NCBI GenBank assembly: GCA_945890735.1
Contig: CAMDCZ010000026.1
Coordinates: forward strand, 1 to 30,484
DNA length: 30,484 nucleotides
Reading direction: 5' to 3'
DNA from: Bordetella parapertussis
GTDB taxonomy: Bacteria > Pseudomonadota > Gammaproteobacteria > Burkholderiales > Burkholderiaceae_C
Below the pieces are notes generated by a model. That model had not been told where the DNA came from. It did no database searches and saw nothing but the letters and a program-made list of their open reading frames with translations. Positions 14,732-22,835 of this stretch are shown piece after piece. The translations under genes were made by a program, and so were the position numbers. Each line of letters starts with the position of its first letter. Positions within the stretch are counted from its first letter, which is position 1.

Positions 14732-15688
14732 GTGCGAGTCCTGCGGATTTGGATGGTGTGTATTGCTTGGCTTGGCGCGGTGAATGCCGCACAGGCTGAG
14801 GAGAAGGCTGGTGGCTGCTGGGTTTGTCCCCAGTCCTTGGCGACGTCGGTGTACATGGTGGAGGGTCAGACTGCTTTGGGTTCAAAGGCCAATCGGAACT
14901 TCATTTCCAACGCAGGGTTTGTGATCACCCGTGATGGGGTTGTTGTGATTGACGCATTGGGTTCGGCAGCTTTGGCGCAGGCCTTGGTGGATGAAATCCG
15001 TCGCATCACGCCATTGCCGATCACCCATGTGCTGGTGACCCACTTTCATGCAGACCATATTTACGGTTTGCAAGTTTTTCAGTCACTGGGCGCGCGCATC
15101 GTGGCACATGAGGGTGGCAAGCATTATCTTTACTCCGACACAGCCCAAGCCCGTTTGGCTGCATCCCGGGTCGAGTTGTCACCCTGGGTCGATGAAGCCA
15201 CCCAACTGGTTTTTGCCAGTCAATGGTTGAATGGCTCAGTCCAATGGCAGCTTGGCGGCGTGGATTTTCATGTGCTGCATTTCGGGCCTGCACATACCCC
15301 GGAAGACCTGGTGGTCTACCTGCCAGAACAAAGGGTATTGTTTGCAGGGGACTTGGTCTTTCGTCAACGGATCCCTTTTGTCGGACAAGCTGACAGTCGG
15401 CGTTGGCAACAAGCCTTGACAGAACTCTCCGGCTTGAAGGTGGATGTGGTTGTGCCAGGTCACGGACCGTCTTCTCGCCAATTCTTGCAAGAGATTGAAA
15501 CCACCCGCGCCTATTTGCATTTTGTTAGGGCTCAAATGATGCAAGCCATCGAACAGGGAAGGTCTTTTGAGGAAGCTTACCGATCAGTGGACTGGTCGGC
15601 TTTTGCAGGCTTGCCTCTTTTTGGTGTGGCCAACCGCATGAATGCTTTCAATCTTTACCTGCAACTGGAGGAAGAACTCCTGAAATGA
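14732..15688 (+). CDS. soxH: SoxH-like periplasmic metallo-beta-lactamase-fold hydrolase
   Basis: The protein (318 residues from a GTG at 14732) has a signal peptide (RVLRIWMVCIAWLG, cleavage expected after AQA near residue 22) and then a metallo-beta-lactamase fold. Metal ligands are His104, His106, Asp108 and His109 in THFHADH, a later Asp in FAGDLVF and a His in VPGHGPS. A CxxC pair (Cys29/Cys32, GGCWVC) sits just after the predicted cleavage site. It resembles SoxH and the quinoprotein-relay zinc hydrolases often found with sox or methanol genes; the substrate is unknown. I chose the GTG because it gives a positively charged signal peptide right after the rhodanese stop. An ATG at 14753 is the alternative. 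Confidence 0.82.
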   Translation: MRVLRIWMVCIAWLGAVNAAQAEEKAGGCWVCPQSLATSVYMVEGQTALGSKANRNFISNAGFVITRDGVVVIDALGSAALAQALVDEIRRITPLPITHVLVTHFHADHIYGLQVFQSLGARIVAHEGGKHYLYSDTAQARLAASRVELSPWVDEATQLVFASQWLNGSVQWQLGGVDFHVLHFGPAHTPEDLVVYLPEQRVLFAGDLVFRQRIPFVGQADSRRWQQALTELSGLKVDVVVPGHGPSSRQFLQEIETTRAYLHFVRAQMMQAIEQGRSFEEAYRSVDWSAFAGLPLFGVANRMNAFNLYLQLEEELLK

Positions 15689-15698
15689 CCTCAAATAC

Positions 15699-15723
15699 AG
15701 GGTTATCCCTAGGTTTTCTTTTT
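15699..15723 (+). terminator. Weak intrinsic-terminator-like hairpin after the sulfide operon
   Basis: AGGG (15699-15702) and CCCT (15707-15710) can form a four-pair stem with loop TTAT, followed by a T-rich run at 15714-15723. The stem is short, so termination would be inefficient and read-through into sox is possible. Confidence 0.3.
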
Positions 15724-15784
15724 GTTAGTGAAGTTATATATTATCCCCAGTTAATTTATAAATTTACATTTAAGGAAAACTGAT
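15714..15784 (+). promoter_or_regulatory. AT-rich leader and probable promoter region of the sox operon
   Basis: This stretch is far richer in A and T than the coding DNA around it. It contains a perfect 12-bp palindrome AATTTATAAATT at 15753-15764, a possible -10 element TATAAA at 15757-15762 without a good -35, and the second copy (15741-15750) of a near-identical 10-mer, TTATCCCTAG/TTATCCCCAG, whose first copy is at 15703-15712. A weak -35 suggests an activator or an alternative sigma factor. The ribosome site AAGGA at 15772-15776 is 8 nt from the GTG start of soxC. Confidence 0.5.
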
Positions 15785-17128
15785 GTGAACAAAACACCCG
15801 GTCAAATCCTCAAGGCGCCTGAGTACTTTCTGACGCAAAAAGACATTCAGTCGGTCAAAAGCCAAACCGCGCACGGTCGCCGAAATTTCCTGGCCCAGGC
15901 CTTAGCCGCTGCCGCAGGCGTGACCGCCACTGCCGGTGCTTTGGCGCAAACAGCTGCCGAAGGCGACCCCCACATCCTCCAATTGCCCGCACACGCCACT
16001 GGTTTGGGGCAGGGCGTGGCCTCTCCCGGCTACGGCAAACCGTCTCAATTTGAAGCCAATTTGCAGCGTCGCCAAAGCCCAGGCTTGACGCAAACCACCC
16101 AGGCCTCGGTTTCGTTTGCGCCATTGCAGTCGCTGTTTGGCATCGTCACACCCAGTGGCTTGCATTTCGAACGCCATCACCAAGGGTGGTGGGACATCGA
16201 TCCACGCACACACCGTTTCATGGTCAACGGCCTGGTCAAAACACCCCAGGTTTTCACCATGGATGATTTGATGCGGCTGCCTTCTGTGAGCCGTTTTCAT
16301 TTCATCGAATGCGGAGCCAACACCGGCATGGAATGGGGCAATGTAGCCGTGCCCACGGTTCAATACACACATGGCATGCTGTCTTGCAGCGAGTTCACGG
16401 GTGTCCCCCTCATCACCCTGTTGGAGCACTGTGGGGCTGACTTGAAAGCCGGGCAGTTTGTCTTGGCAGAGGGTGGGGATGGTTCTTCCATGACCCGCAC
16501 CATTCCCATGAGCCTGATCAAGTCAGGCGAAGTGATGGTCGCCTATGGCCAAAACGGTGAAATGCTGCGCCCCGAAAACGGTTATCCCCTGCGCTTGGTG
16601 GTGCCTGGTGTGCAAGGGGTGAGCTGGGTCAAGTATTTGCGTCGCATCGAGTTGGGCGACAAGCCCTACGGCACCAAAGACGAGGCAATCCACTACATCG
16701 ATTTGATGCCTGATGGAACCCACCGCCAATACAGTGGCATCCAAGAATGCAAAAGCGTGGTCACCACACCGTCAGGTGGTCAAGCCTTGTTGAACAAGGG
16801 CTTCTACAACATCACAGGTCTGGCTTGGTCGGGTCGTGGTGCGGTCAAAAAGGTGGATGTCTCGGTGGATGGTGGCGCCAATTGGAAGCCTGCACGTTTG
16901 GAGTCGCCAGTGCTGAGCAAATGCCTGACCCGCTTCAATCTGGATTGGGTCTGGGATGGCAAGCCTTGCATCATCCAAAGCCGAGCAACCGACGAGACCG
17001 GCTTTGTGCAACCGAGCATCAAGCAATTGCGAGAGGTGCGTGGCACCCGCTCCATCTACCATAACAACGCGATTCAGTCCTGGCTGGTGCAAGAAAGCGG
17101 TGAGGTGAAAAATGTACAAGTCTCTTGA
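15785..17128 (+). CDS. soxC: Sulfur dehydrogenase molybdopterin subunit SoxC
   Basis: The 447-residue protein is a sulfite-oxidase-fold molybdenum enzyme exported by Tat: GRRNFLAQ at residues 31-38 with Arg32/Arg33, and cleavage near ALA-54. Cys176 in FIECGANTGMEW is the expected molybdenum ligand, and a C-terminal dimerisation domain follows (TGLAWSGRGAVKKVDVSVDG region). With SoxD it oxidises the sulfane sulfur bound to SoxY by six electrons in the periplasm. The start is GTG at 15785, fixed by AAGGA 8 nt upstream; the ATG at 15783 is followed at once by TGA and cannot be the start. It overlaps soxD by 17 nt. Confidence 0.95.
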   Translation: MNKTPGQILKAPEYFLTQKDIQSVKSQTAHGRRNFLAQALAAAAGVTATAGALAQTAAEGDPHILQLPAHATGLGQGVASPGYGKPSQFEANLQRRQSPGLTQTTQASVSFAPLQSLFGIVTPSGLHFERHHQGWWDIDPRTHRFMVNGLVKTPQVFTMDDLMRLPSVSRFHFIECGANTGMEWGNVAVPTVQYTHGMLSCSEFTGVPLITLLEHCGADLKAGQFVLAEGGDGSSMTRTIPMSLIKSGEVMVAYGQNGEMLRPENGYPLRLVVPGVQGVSWVKYLRRIELGDKPYGTKDEAIHYIDLMPDGTHRQYSGIQECKSVVTTPSGGQALLNKGFYNITGLAWSGRGAVKKVDVSVDGGANWKPARLESPVLSKCLTRFNLDWVWDGKPCIIQSRATDETGFVQPSIKQLREVRGTRSIYHNNAIQSWLVQESGEVKNVQVS

Positions 17129-18185
17129 AACCCGCATGAGCAAGGTCACACTCGGCCTGTTGTTCACGGCCATGGCTGGCTTGGCACAAGCCCAACAGGC
17201 CCACCCTGGCATTGGGCGGGTGGCAACCCCAGCCGAAGTGGCCAAGTGGGACATCGATGTCCGTCCTGATTTCAAAGGCTTGCCAAAAGGTGAGGGCACA
17301 GTGGCGCAAGGTCAAGATGTCTGGGAAGCCAAGTGTGCGAGTTGCCATGGGATTTTTGGTGAGTCCAACGAAGTGTTCAACCCGGTGATAGGCGGCGTGC
17401 AGGCAGAAGACGTGAAAACTGGGCGCGTGGCCAAACTCAGTGACACGTCTTTTCCAGCGCGAACCACCTTCATGAAAGCCCCAAGCCTGGCAACCGTTTG
17501 GGACTATATCAACCGCGCCATGCCTTGGAATGCGCCTAAGACACTCACCGTCAACGAGGTCTATGCAGTCACTGCTTATCTGCTCAATCTCAGTTATGTG
17601 GTGGATGACCAGTTTGTACTCAATGAGAAAACCATTGTTCAAGCCCAGGCCCGCATGCCCAACCGTCTGGGCATGAGCACCCAGCACTTTTTGTGGCCCG
17701 GCTCTGAAATGAGCAATGCGACCAAGCCGGACACAGCCAACACGGCTTGTATGAAAAATTGCGCTTCCCAGGTCAAAGTCACTTCCTCACTGCCGGACTT
17801 TGCCCGGGATGCACATGGCAACTTGGCCGATCAAAATCGTTTGGTGGGTCAGCAAAAGGGTGTCCAAACCCTGCGAGTCTCGACCACGGTCGCCAAGCCT
17901 GCCCCTGCGCCCAAAGGCCCACCGGCTGCTGTGCTGGGATTGCTTCAAACCCACAACTGCCTGAGTTGCCACGGTCTGGAGAAAAAAGTCGTTGGCCCTG
18001 GCCTGTCTGAGGTGTCCGCCAAATACCCGGGCAAAGCCGACTACCTGGCCAACAAAATCGTGTCTGGCAGTGCTGGCGTGTGGGGCAGTATTCCCATGCC
18101 AGCTCAAACCCTGAAACCCGCTGACGCCAAAACCATCGCAGACTGGTTGGCAGGCAATCAACTTTCATCATCAAAGGAGAAATGA
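17112..18185 (+). CDS. soxD: Sulfur dehydrogenase di-haem cytochrome c subunit SoxD
   Basis: This 357-residue periplasmic cytochrome has a signal peptide (cleavage near AQA-27) and two haem c sites: CASCH with Cys75, Cys78 and His79, and CLSCH with Cys283, Cys286 and His287. A distal Met is likely at residue 329 in SIPMPAQ. A proline/alanine-rich linker (APAPKGPP, about 265-272) separates the two cytochrome domains, the usual SoxD layout. It accepts electrons from SoxC and passes them to the respiratory chain. GAGGTG lies just before the ATG at 17112; an ATG at 17136 would still leave a hydrophobic leader. Only one base separates its stop from soxY. Confidence 0.94.
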   Translation: MYKSLETRMSKVTLGLLFTAMAGLAQAQQAHPGIGRVATPAEVAKWDIDVRPDFKGLPKGEGTVAQGQDVWEAKCASCHGIFGESNEVFNPVIGGVQAEDVKTGRVAKLSDTSFPARTTFMKAPSLATVWDYINRAMPWNAPKTLTVNEVYAVTAYLLNLSYVVDDQFVLNEKTIVQAQARMPNRLGMSTQHFLWPGSEMSNATKPDTANTACMKNCASQVKVTSSLPDFARDAHGNLADQNRLVGQQKGVQTLRVSTTVAKPAPAPKGPPAAVLGLLQTHNCLSCHGLEKKVVGPGLSEVSAKYPGKADYLANKIVSGSAGVWGSIPMPAQTLKPADAKTIADWLAGNQLSSSKEK

Positions 18186-18186
18186 C

Positions 18187-18642
18187 ATGCAAACACGTCG
18201 CGATGCACTCAAGCGCAGCCTGGCTGTCGCCAGTTTATTGATGGGCTCTGGCATGCTGCCTCAGCTTGCCCACGCCTTCGAGAAGTCCGCCTTCGAAGCC
18301 AAATCTGTAGCCGATGTTTTCAAGGCCTTGGGACTGCCCATGCCAACCGAAAGCAAAGAGGTCAGTTTGACTGCCCCTGACATCGCTGAAAACGGCGCTG
18401 TCGTGCCCATGACTGTGCAATCGAATATGCCTGGCGTGAAAAGGCTGTTGCTCTTGGTCGACAAAAACCCGTCCCCTTTGGTGGCGCAGTTCATGGTCAA
18501 CCCTGCTGTTGAATCCAGTTACCAAACCCGCGCCAAGATGAGCCAATCTTGTGATGTTTACGCCGTTGCGGTGATGGCAGATGGCAAAACCGTTTTTGCC
18601 AAAAAAGAAGTCAAGGTCACGCTGGGTGGCTGCGGCGGTTAA
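18187..18642 (+). CDS. soxY: Sulfur carrier protein SoxY
   Basis: The 151-residue protein ends in the SoxY swinging arm GGCGG, with Cys149 carrying thiosulfate-derived intermediates. Its Tat-type leader contains TRRDALKRS (Arg4/Arg5), with cleavage near AHA-30. A second cysteine, Cys122, is also present. SoxY binds SoxZ and presents its bound sulfur to SoxXA, SoxB and SoxCD in turn. A strong AAGGAG precedes the start. Confidence 0.96.
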   Translation: MQTRRDALKRSLAVASLLMGSGMLPQLAHAFEKSAFEAKSVADVFKALGLPMPTESKEVSLTAPDIAENGAVVPMTVQSNMPGVKRLLLLVDKNPSPLVAQFMVNPAVESSYQTRAKMSQSCDVYAVAVMADGKTVFAKKEVKVTLGGCGG

Positions 18643-18669
18643 TTTTTCATCAATTCAAGGAGAAACAAC

Positions 18670-18981
18670 ATGGCAGATCCAATGCGCATTCGCGCCCAAA
18701 TGGCTGGTGAAAAAATCAATGTCCGCGTCTTGATGAGCCACGAAATGGAGTCCGGGCAACGCAAGGACGCCACCGGCGCCATCGTGCCCGCTTGGCATAT
18801 CCAGGAGGTCACGGCCACCCACAACGGCGTGGCTGTCATGACGGCTGAGTGGGGCCCAGGCGTGTCCAAAAACCCTTTTTTGCAGTTCACCATCAAGAAC
18901 GGCAAAGCGGGTGACAAAGTGACTGTGACCTGGAAAGACAACAAGGGCGACACCCGCTCAGATGAAGCAACGGTGTCTTGA
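18670..18981 (+). CDS. soxZ: SoxY-binding partner SoxZ
   Basis: The 103-residue protein shows the SoxZ immunoglobulin-like fold pattern: MRIRAQMAGEKINVRVLMSH at the start, then HIQEVTATHNGVAVMTAEWG and the ending KVTVTWKDNKGD. It has no signal peptide and is probably exported by Tat together with SoxY. The complex is the carrier on which all Sox chemistry takes place. The ribosome site AAGGAG lies 27 nt downstream of soxY. Length and sequence are typical. Confidence 0.95.
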   Translation: MADPMRIRAQMAGEKINVRVLMSHEMESGQRKDATGAIVPAWHIQEVTATHNGVAVMTAEWGPGVSKNPFLQFTIKNGKAGDKVTVTWKDNKGDTRSDEATVS

Positions 18982-18982
18982 C

Positions 18983-19786
18983 ATGAAGCACTACCTCGCT
19001 TTCCTGGCCCCAGTGGCCTTGGTCTTTGCGGTATCAACCGCATCGGCACAAAAATCTGCATCGGATGGCATCGCCGAATACCGGGCCATGCTGCAAGACG
19101 GCAATCCTGCCGATTTGTTCGAGGCCAAGGGCGAAGACTTGTGGAAACAAGCTCGCGGTCCGAAAAAAGCCAACCTGATGCAGTGCGATTTGGGCAAGGG
19201 CCCTGGCATGGTCAAAGGGGCTTGGGTTGAGTTGCCACGCTACTTTGCCGACACGCAAAAAGTACAAGACTTGGAGTCACGCTTGCTGACCTGCATGGAG
19301 AAGCTGCAAGGCTTTGACGCAGAGCAGATCCGCAACACGCCTTATGGCAAAGGCGAGCAAGCCAACATCACCGCCTTGGCCACCTGGGTGGCGGCAGAGT
19401 CCAAAGGGCAGAAGTTCAATTTGCCACAAGCCCATGCCGAAGAAAAGCGCATGTTCGATTTGGGTAAGAAATTGTTTTTTTTCCGCTCAGGTCCACATGA
19501 CTTTGCTTGCTCGACTTGCCATGCCCAAGATGAGAAACGGATTCGCTTGCAAGACCTGCCTAACCTGACCTCCAGTGCGGGTGCCGGTTTGGGTTTCGGT
19601 GCCTGGCCAGCGTACCGTGTTTCCAATGGACAGATGTGGAGCATGCAGTTGCGCTTGAATGACTGTTATCGCCAACAACGCTTTCCTTATGCATTGTTTG
19701 GCAGTGAGGCTTCTGCCGCTTTGGGCGTCTACTTAGGCGTGACTGCCAAAGGTGTTCCCACAACGGCTCCAGCCATTCGTCGATGA
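18983..19786 (+). CDS. soxA: L-cysteine S-thiosulfotransferase subunit SoxA (mono-haem type)
   Basis: The 267-residue protein has a clear Sec signal (YLAFLAPVALVFAVSTASA, cleavage near residue 22). It has one haem site, CSTCH with Cys176, Cys179 and His180. Cys68 and Cys104 occupy the place of the lost N-terminal haem and probably form a disulfide. Cys228 in LNDCYRQQRFP is the active-site cysteine, known in this family as a persulfide haem ligand. With SoxX it joins thiosulfate to SoxY. I prefer the ATG at 18983, next to the soxZ stop, because it gives a clean signal peptide; an ATG at 18962 would overlap soxZ by 20 nt. Its own stop overlaps soxX (ATGA). Confidence 0.95.
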   Translation: MKHYLAFLAPVALVFAVSTASAQKSASDGIAEYRAMLQDGNPADLFEAKGEDLWKQARGPKKANLMQCDLGKGPGMVKGAWVELPRYFADTQKVQDLESRLLTCMEKLQGFDAEQIRNTPYGKGEQANITALATWVAAESKGQKFNLPQAHAEEKRMFDLGKKLFFFRSGPHDFACSTCHAQDEKRIRLQDLPNLTSSAGAGLGFGAWPAYRVSNGQMWSMQLRLNDCYRQQRFPYALFGSEASAALGVYLGVTAKGVPTTAPAIRR

Positions 19787-20460
19787 CTCGCAAAGGAACC
19801 CCATTGAAAACATCTCACCTCAATACACTTTTGCTCGCTGGCTTTGCTTGGGGGCTCAGTGCTTGTGCCACACCTGGTGTGACAAGCAGCCACTACGGTA
19901 CTGACGTTCAGCAGTCCATTCAAACCTCCTTTCGTGCCCAAGGCCAAGCGGGCATGGACCGATTAACGCCTGATGAGGCCAATTTGCTGTGCAGCGAAGC
20001 GGACTACCAGGGTAAACCGCTGAATGAAAAACAGGCTGAAAAAATCCGCACTGAAAACTTCAAGTCCATCCAATGGCCAGCCAATGGTCAGTTCATTGGC
20101 GACTACAAATTGGGCGAGGCGATTGCCCAAGATGGGCGCGGCAAAACCTGGTCGGACAAAGAAGGTTCGGTCAATGGTGGCAATTGCTACAACTGCCACA
20201 AGATCAGCAACACAGAAATTTCACACGGCACCTTGGGTCCGAGTTTGTACAACTACGGCAAGCTGCGCGGCATCACTGATGTGAACAGTGCCACCGCCAA
20301 GCCTATCGTGGAATACACCTGGGCCAAGTTGTGGAATGCCCGTGGATACAACGCTTGTTCCAGCATGCCGCGGTTTGGCCACAATGGGATCTTGACTGAA
20401 ACCCAGTTACAGCACCTGATGGCCTTGTTGCTAGATCCCAAATCACCCATCAACCAATGA
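19783..20460 (+). CDS. soxX: SoxX cytochrome c subunit with a lipoprotein-like leader
   Basis: The protein (225 residues from the ATG at 19783) is the mono-haem partner of SoxA: CYNCH with Cys135, Cys138 and His139, and a probable distal Met195 in ACSSMPRFG. It is longer than minimal SoxX, having an N-terminal region of about 90 extra residues (LTPDEANLLC...). The leader ends in LSACAT, a lipobox with Cys28, so it may be lipid-anchored. A TTG at 19804, preceded at good distance by AAAGGA, would give a shorter and more typical lipoprotein leader beginning KTSHLN; the ATG start relies on coupling with soxA. Both leave the mature protein unchanged. Confidence 0.93.
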   Translation: MTRKGTPLKTSHLNTLLLAGFAWGLSACATPGVTSSHYGTDVQQSIQTSFRAQGQAGMDRLTPDEANLLCSEADYQGKPLNEKQAEKIRTENFKSIQWPANGQFIGDYKLGEAIAQDGRGKTWSDKEGSVNGGNCYNCHKISNTEISHGTLGPSLYNYGKLRGITDVNSATAKPIVEYTWAKLWNARGYNACSSMPRFGHNGILTETQLQHLMALLLDPKSPINQ

Positions 20461-20473
20461 ATCGAGACAGCCC

Positions 20474-22210
20474 ATGAACTTGACCAAACGTGAATTCATG
20501 CAGGTGCTGGGGGCGGGTGTCATGGCGGGTATGCCCATGGGCAGCCATGCCCAAAAAACCGCTGCCGATGCGGAGGGCTTGTACGAAATGCCACGCTTTG
20601 GGCAGGTGTCCTTTTTGCACATGACCGACTGTCATGCGCAGTTGCTGCCTGTGCACTTTCGCGAGCCAAGCATGAACCTGGGATTGGGAAGCCTCAAGGG
20701 CCAATTGCCGCATTTGGTTGGTACCGAGTTGCTCAAAGCCACTGGCGTGAAACCGGACACGGCGCAATCCCATGCCCTGACTTCCCTGCAATTCGAGACC
20801 GCTGCCAAACGCTATGGCAAGGTGGGCGGCTTTGCGCATTTGGCCACCTTGGTCAAGCGCATGAAGGCTTCACGCCCAGGTGCGTTGTTGCTCGACGGTG
20901 GTGACACTTGGCAAGGCTCAGCCACAGCCCTATGGACCAAGGGCCAAGACATGGTTGATGCCTGTCGCTTGTTGGGTGTGGATGTCATGACCGGTCATTT
21001 TGAATTCACCTATGGTCAAGAACGCGTGACCGAATTGGTAGAGAAAAAGCTGGGTGAGCAGACGGCTTTTGTGGCGCACAACATCAAAACCAAAGACTTT
21101 GGCGATCAGGTCTTCAAACCCTATGTCATGCGCGAAATGAATGGTGTGCCTTGCGCCATCATTGGGCAGGCGTTTCCCTACACGCCCATTGCCAACCCCC
21201 GCTACATGGTCGCGGATTGGGAGTTCGGCATCCAGGAAGAAAACCTGCAAAAAACGATCCTGGATGCCCGTGCCAAGGGTGCCCAAGTGGTGGTCTTGTT
21301 GTCGCACAACGGCATGGATGTGGATTTGAAATTGGCTTCTCGCGTATCTGGCTTGGACGCCATCCTGGGTGGTCACACCCACGACGGCATGCCCGTGGCC
21401 AAGGTGGTGGTCAACAAGTCTGGTCAGACCCTGGTCACCAATGCCGGCTCCAACGGCAAGTTTTTGGGTGTGCTGGACCTCGAAGTGAAAAACAAACAAG
21501 TCACCGACTACCGATACAAATTGATGCCGGTGTTTGCCAATTTGCTGCCAGCAGATGCGCAAATGCAAGCCCTGATCACCAGTATCCGCGCCCCGTACTT
21601 GGCTGAATTGCAAAAAACCCTGGCCATCACCGAGGGCAGTTTGTACCGTCGTGGCAATTTCAATGGCACGGGCGATCAATTGTTGCTCGACGCCATGTTG
21701 GATGTGCAAAGCGCAGAGATTGCGTTCTCACCTGGTTTCCGTTGGGGTACCAGTTTGCTGCCCGGCCAAGCCATCACCAAAGAATGGCTGATGGACATGA
21801 CGGCGACGACCTATTCCTATGCCACGGTCACGCCCATGAAGGGCAGCATGATCAAAACCATTTTGGAAGACGTGGCGGACAATTTGTTCAACGCCGATCC
21901 TTATTACCAACAAGGTGGTGACATGGTGCGTGTGGGTGGTTTGAAGTACACCTGCCGACCCATGGCCAGCATGGGACAACGCATCCACAACATGCAGTTG
22001 AACGACAAACCCATCGACCCCGATAAAACCTATAAGGTGGCCGGTTGGGCACCGGTGTCAGAGGAGGCCTCCAAGCAAAACCTCAAACCCATTTGGGAAG
22101 TCGCCGAACAGTGGTTAGCGGCAACTGGCGGCAAGGTCTCTGCTCGCAAAGCCAATGTGCCGGTGCTCGAGGGTGTCTTGCCCAATCCAGGCTATATGCG
22201 TTCTGAATGA
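20474..22210 (+). CDS. soxB: Thiosulfohydrolase SoxB
   Basis: The 578-residue protein is the di-manganese hydrolase that releases sulfate from the SoxY-bound sulfonate. It has the 5'-nucleotidase-like fold with metal motifs TDCHAQ (Asp52, His54), DGGDTWQG (Asp141-Asp144), TGHFEFTYG (His175) and GGHTHDGM near residue 300. The leader reads TKREFMQVLGAG, so the usual twin-arginine pair is Lys-Arg; such a variant can still work in some Tat substrates. It follows soxX by 13 nt and overlaps the next lipoprotein gene (ATGA at 22207-22210). Length is typical. Confidence 0.95.
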   Translation: MNLTKREFMQVLGAGVMAGMPMGSHAQKTAADAEGLYEMPRFGQVSFLHMTDCHAQLLPVHFREPSMNLGLGSLKGQLPHLVGTELLKATGVKPDTAQSHALTSLQFETAAKRYGKVGGFAHLATLVKRMKASRPGALLLDGGDTWQGSATALWTKGQDMVDACRLLGVDVMTGHFEFTYGQERVTELVEKKLGEQTAFVAHNIKTKDFGDQVFKPYVMREMNGVPCAIIGQAFPYTPIANPRYMVADWEFGIQEENLQKTILDARAKGAQVVVLLSHNGMDVDLKLASRVSGLDAILGGHTHDGMPVAKVVVNKSGQTLVTNAGSNGKFLGVLDLEVKNKQVTDYRYKLMPVFANLLPADAQMQALITSIRAPYLAELQKTLAITEGSLYRRGNFNGTGDQLLLDAMLDVQSAEIAFSPGFRWGTSLLPGQAITKEWLMDMTATTYSYATVTPMKGSMIKTILEDVADNLFNADPYYQQGGDMVRVGGLKYTCRPMASMGQRIHNMQLNDKPIDPDKTYKVAGWAPVSEEASKQNLKPIWEVAEQWLAATGGKVSARKANVPVLEGVLPNPGYMRSE

Positions 22211-22782
22211 ACTGGACTCGACTGTCGTGCTTGAGCTTGCTGCTGTTGTTGGGCGCATGCAGTGACAGTCCCTGGTATTGGCCTTGGGAGGATGCACCGG
22301 CTCGATTGGAATTGCCTGGCGTGGCTTATTCGGGTGATCAAGCCATGTTGCGTTTGGGTCCTGCGGGGCAACCCTTGGTCAATCCGTCTTTGATCCAAAT
22401 TCAACGTGCTTTCTTTGATTGCAAGGGTCTGGTGGGCGATTGGTATCAGCTGCTGATGCAAGCCGAGATGAACCACCTGGCCGCGTCCGATCAGCTCAAG
22501 CCCATGAAAGATCCAGTGTGTTTGGTGAGCATGGACAAAGACTTGAATTTGTCACAAGGGCGTTACACGGTTCATTTCTTCAGCAGTGGTGAAGAGATGA
22601 ACCAATGCATTGTTCACCACCGTTGTGAGTGGGCACGCAATGTCACCTTGATCTCTCAAAACAATGCGGTCTTCCGAAGTTATTTTTTGTCAGATTTCAA
22701 GATCGAGCATTACTATCGGCACTGTTTGACCGCCGATAACACGTGGCATCAAGATACCTCTTGTTCAACACTCGAGGACTGA
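22207..22782 (+). CDS. Unknown cysteine-rich lipoprotein at the end of the sox operon
   Basis: I do not recognise this 191-residue protein. It starts with a lipoprotein leader (LSLLLLLGACSD) whose lipobox cysteine is Cys18. The mature part has six more cysteines, at 72, 105, 134, 140, 173 and 186, an even number that could give three disulfides in the periplasm. It is rich in aromatic residues and histidine near the end (IEHYYRHC), with no CxxCH haem motif. The gene overlaps soxB by 4 nt and is followed by 53 nt before ccoN, so it is co-transcribed with sox. It could be an assembly or sulfur-handling factor; no function is proposed with confidence. Confidence 0.8.
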   Translation: MNWTRLSCLSLLLLLGACSDSPWYWPWEDAPARLELPGVAYSGDQAMLRLGPAGQPLVNPSLIQIQRAFFDCKGLVGDWYQLLMQAEMNHLAASDQLKPMKDPVCLVSMDKDLNLSQGRYTVHFFSSGEEMNQCIVHHRCEWARNVTLISQNNAVFRSYFLSDFKIEHYYRHCLTADNTWHQDTSCSTLED

Positions 22783-22835
22783 TCCAGCTAGTCAGTTATT
22801 TTTTGATTTGATTCATTCATCAGAGGTTAATCCAC

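Noticed and set aside
20930..21709. 259-codon minus-strand frame opposite soxB.
   Set aside because: It shows no domain, and SoxB metal motifs run on the other strand throughout.
22783..22835. Possible FNR/Anr box upstream of ccoN (TTGAT followed by ATCAG).
   Set aside because: The spacing is six bases rather than four and the right half is imperfect, so it does not fit the consensus well enough to call.
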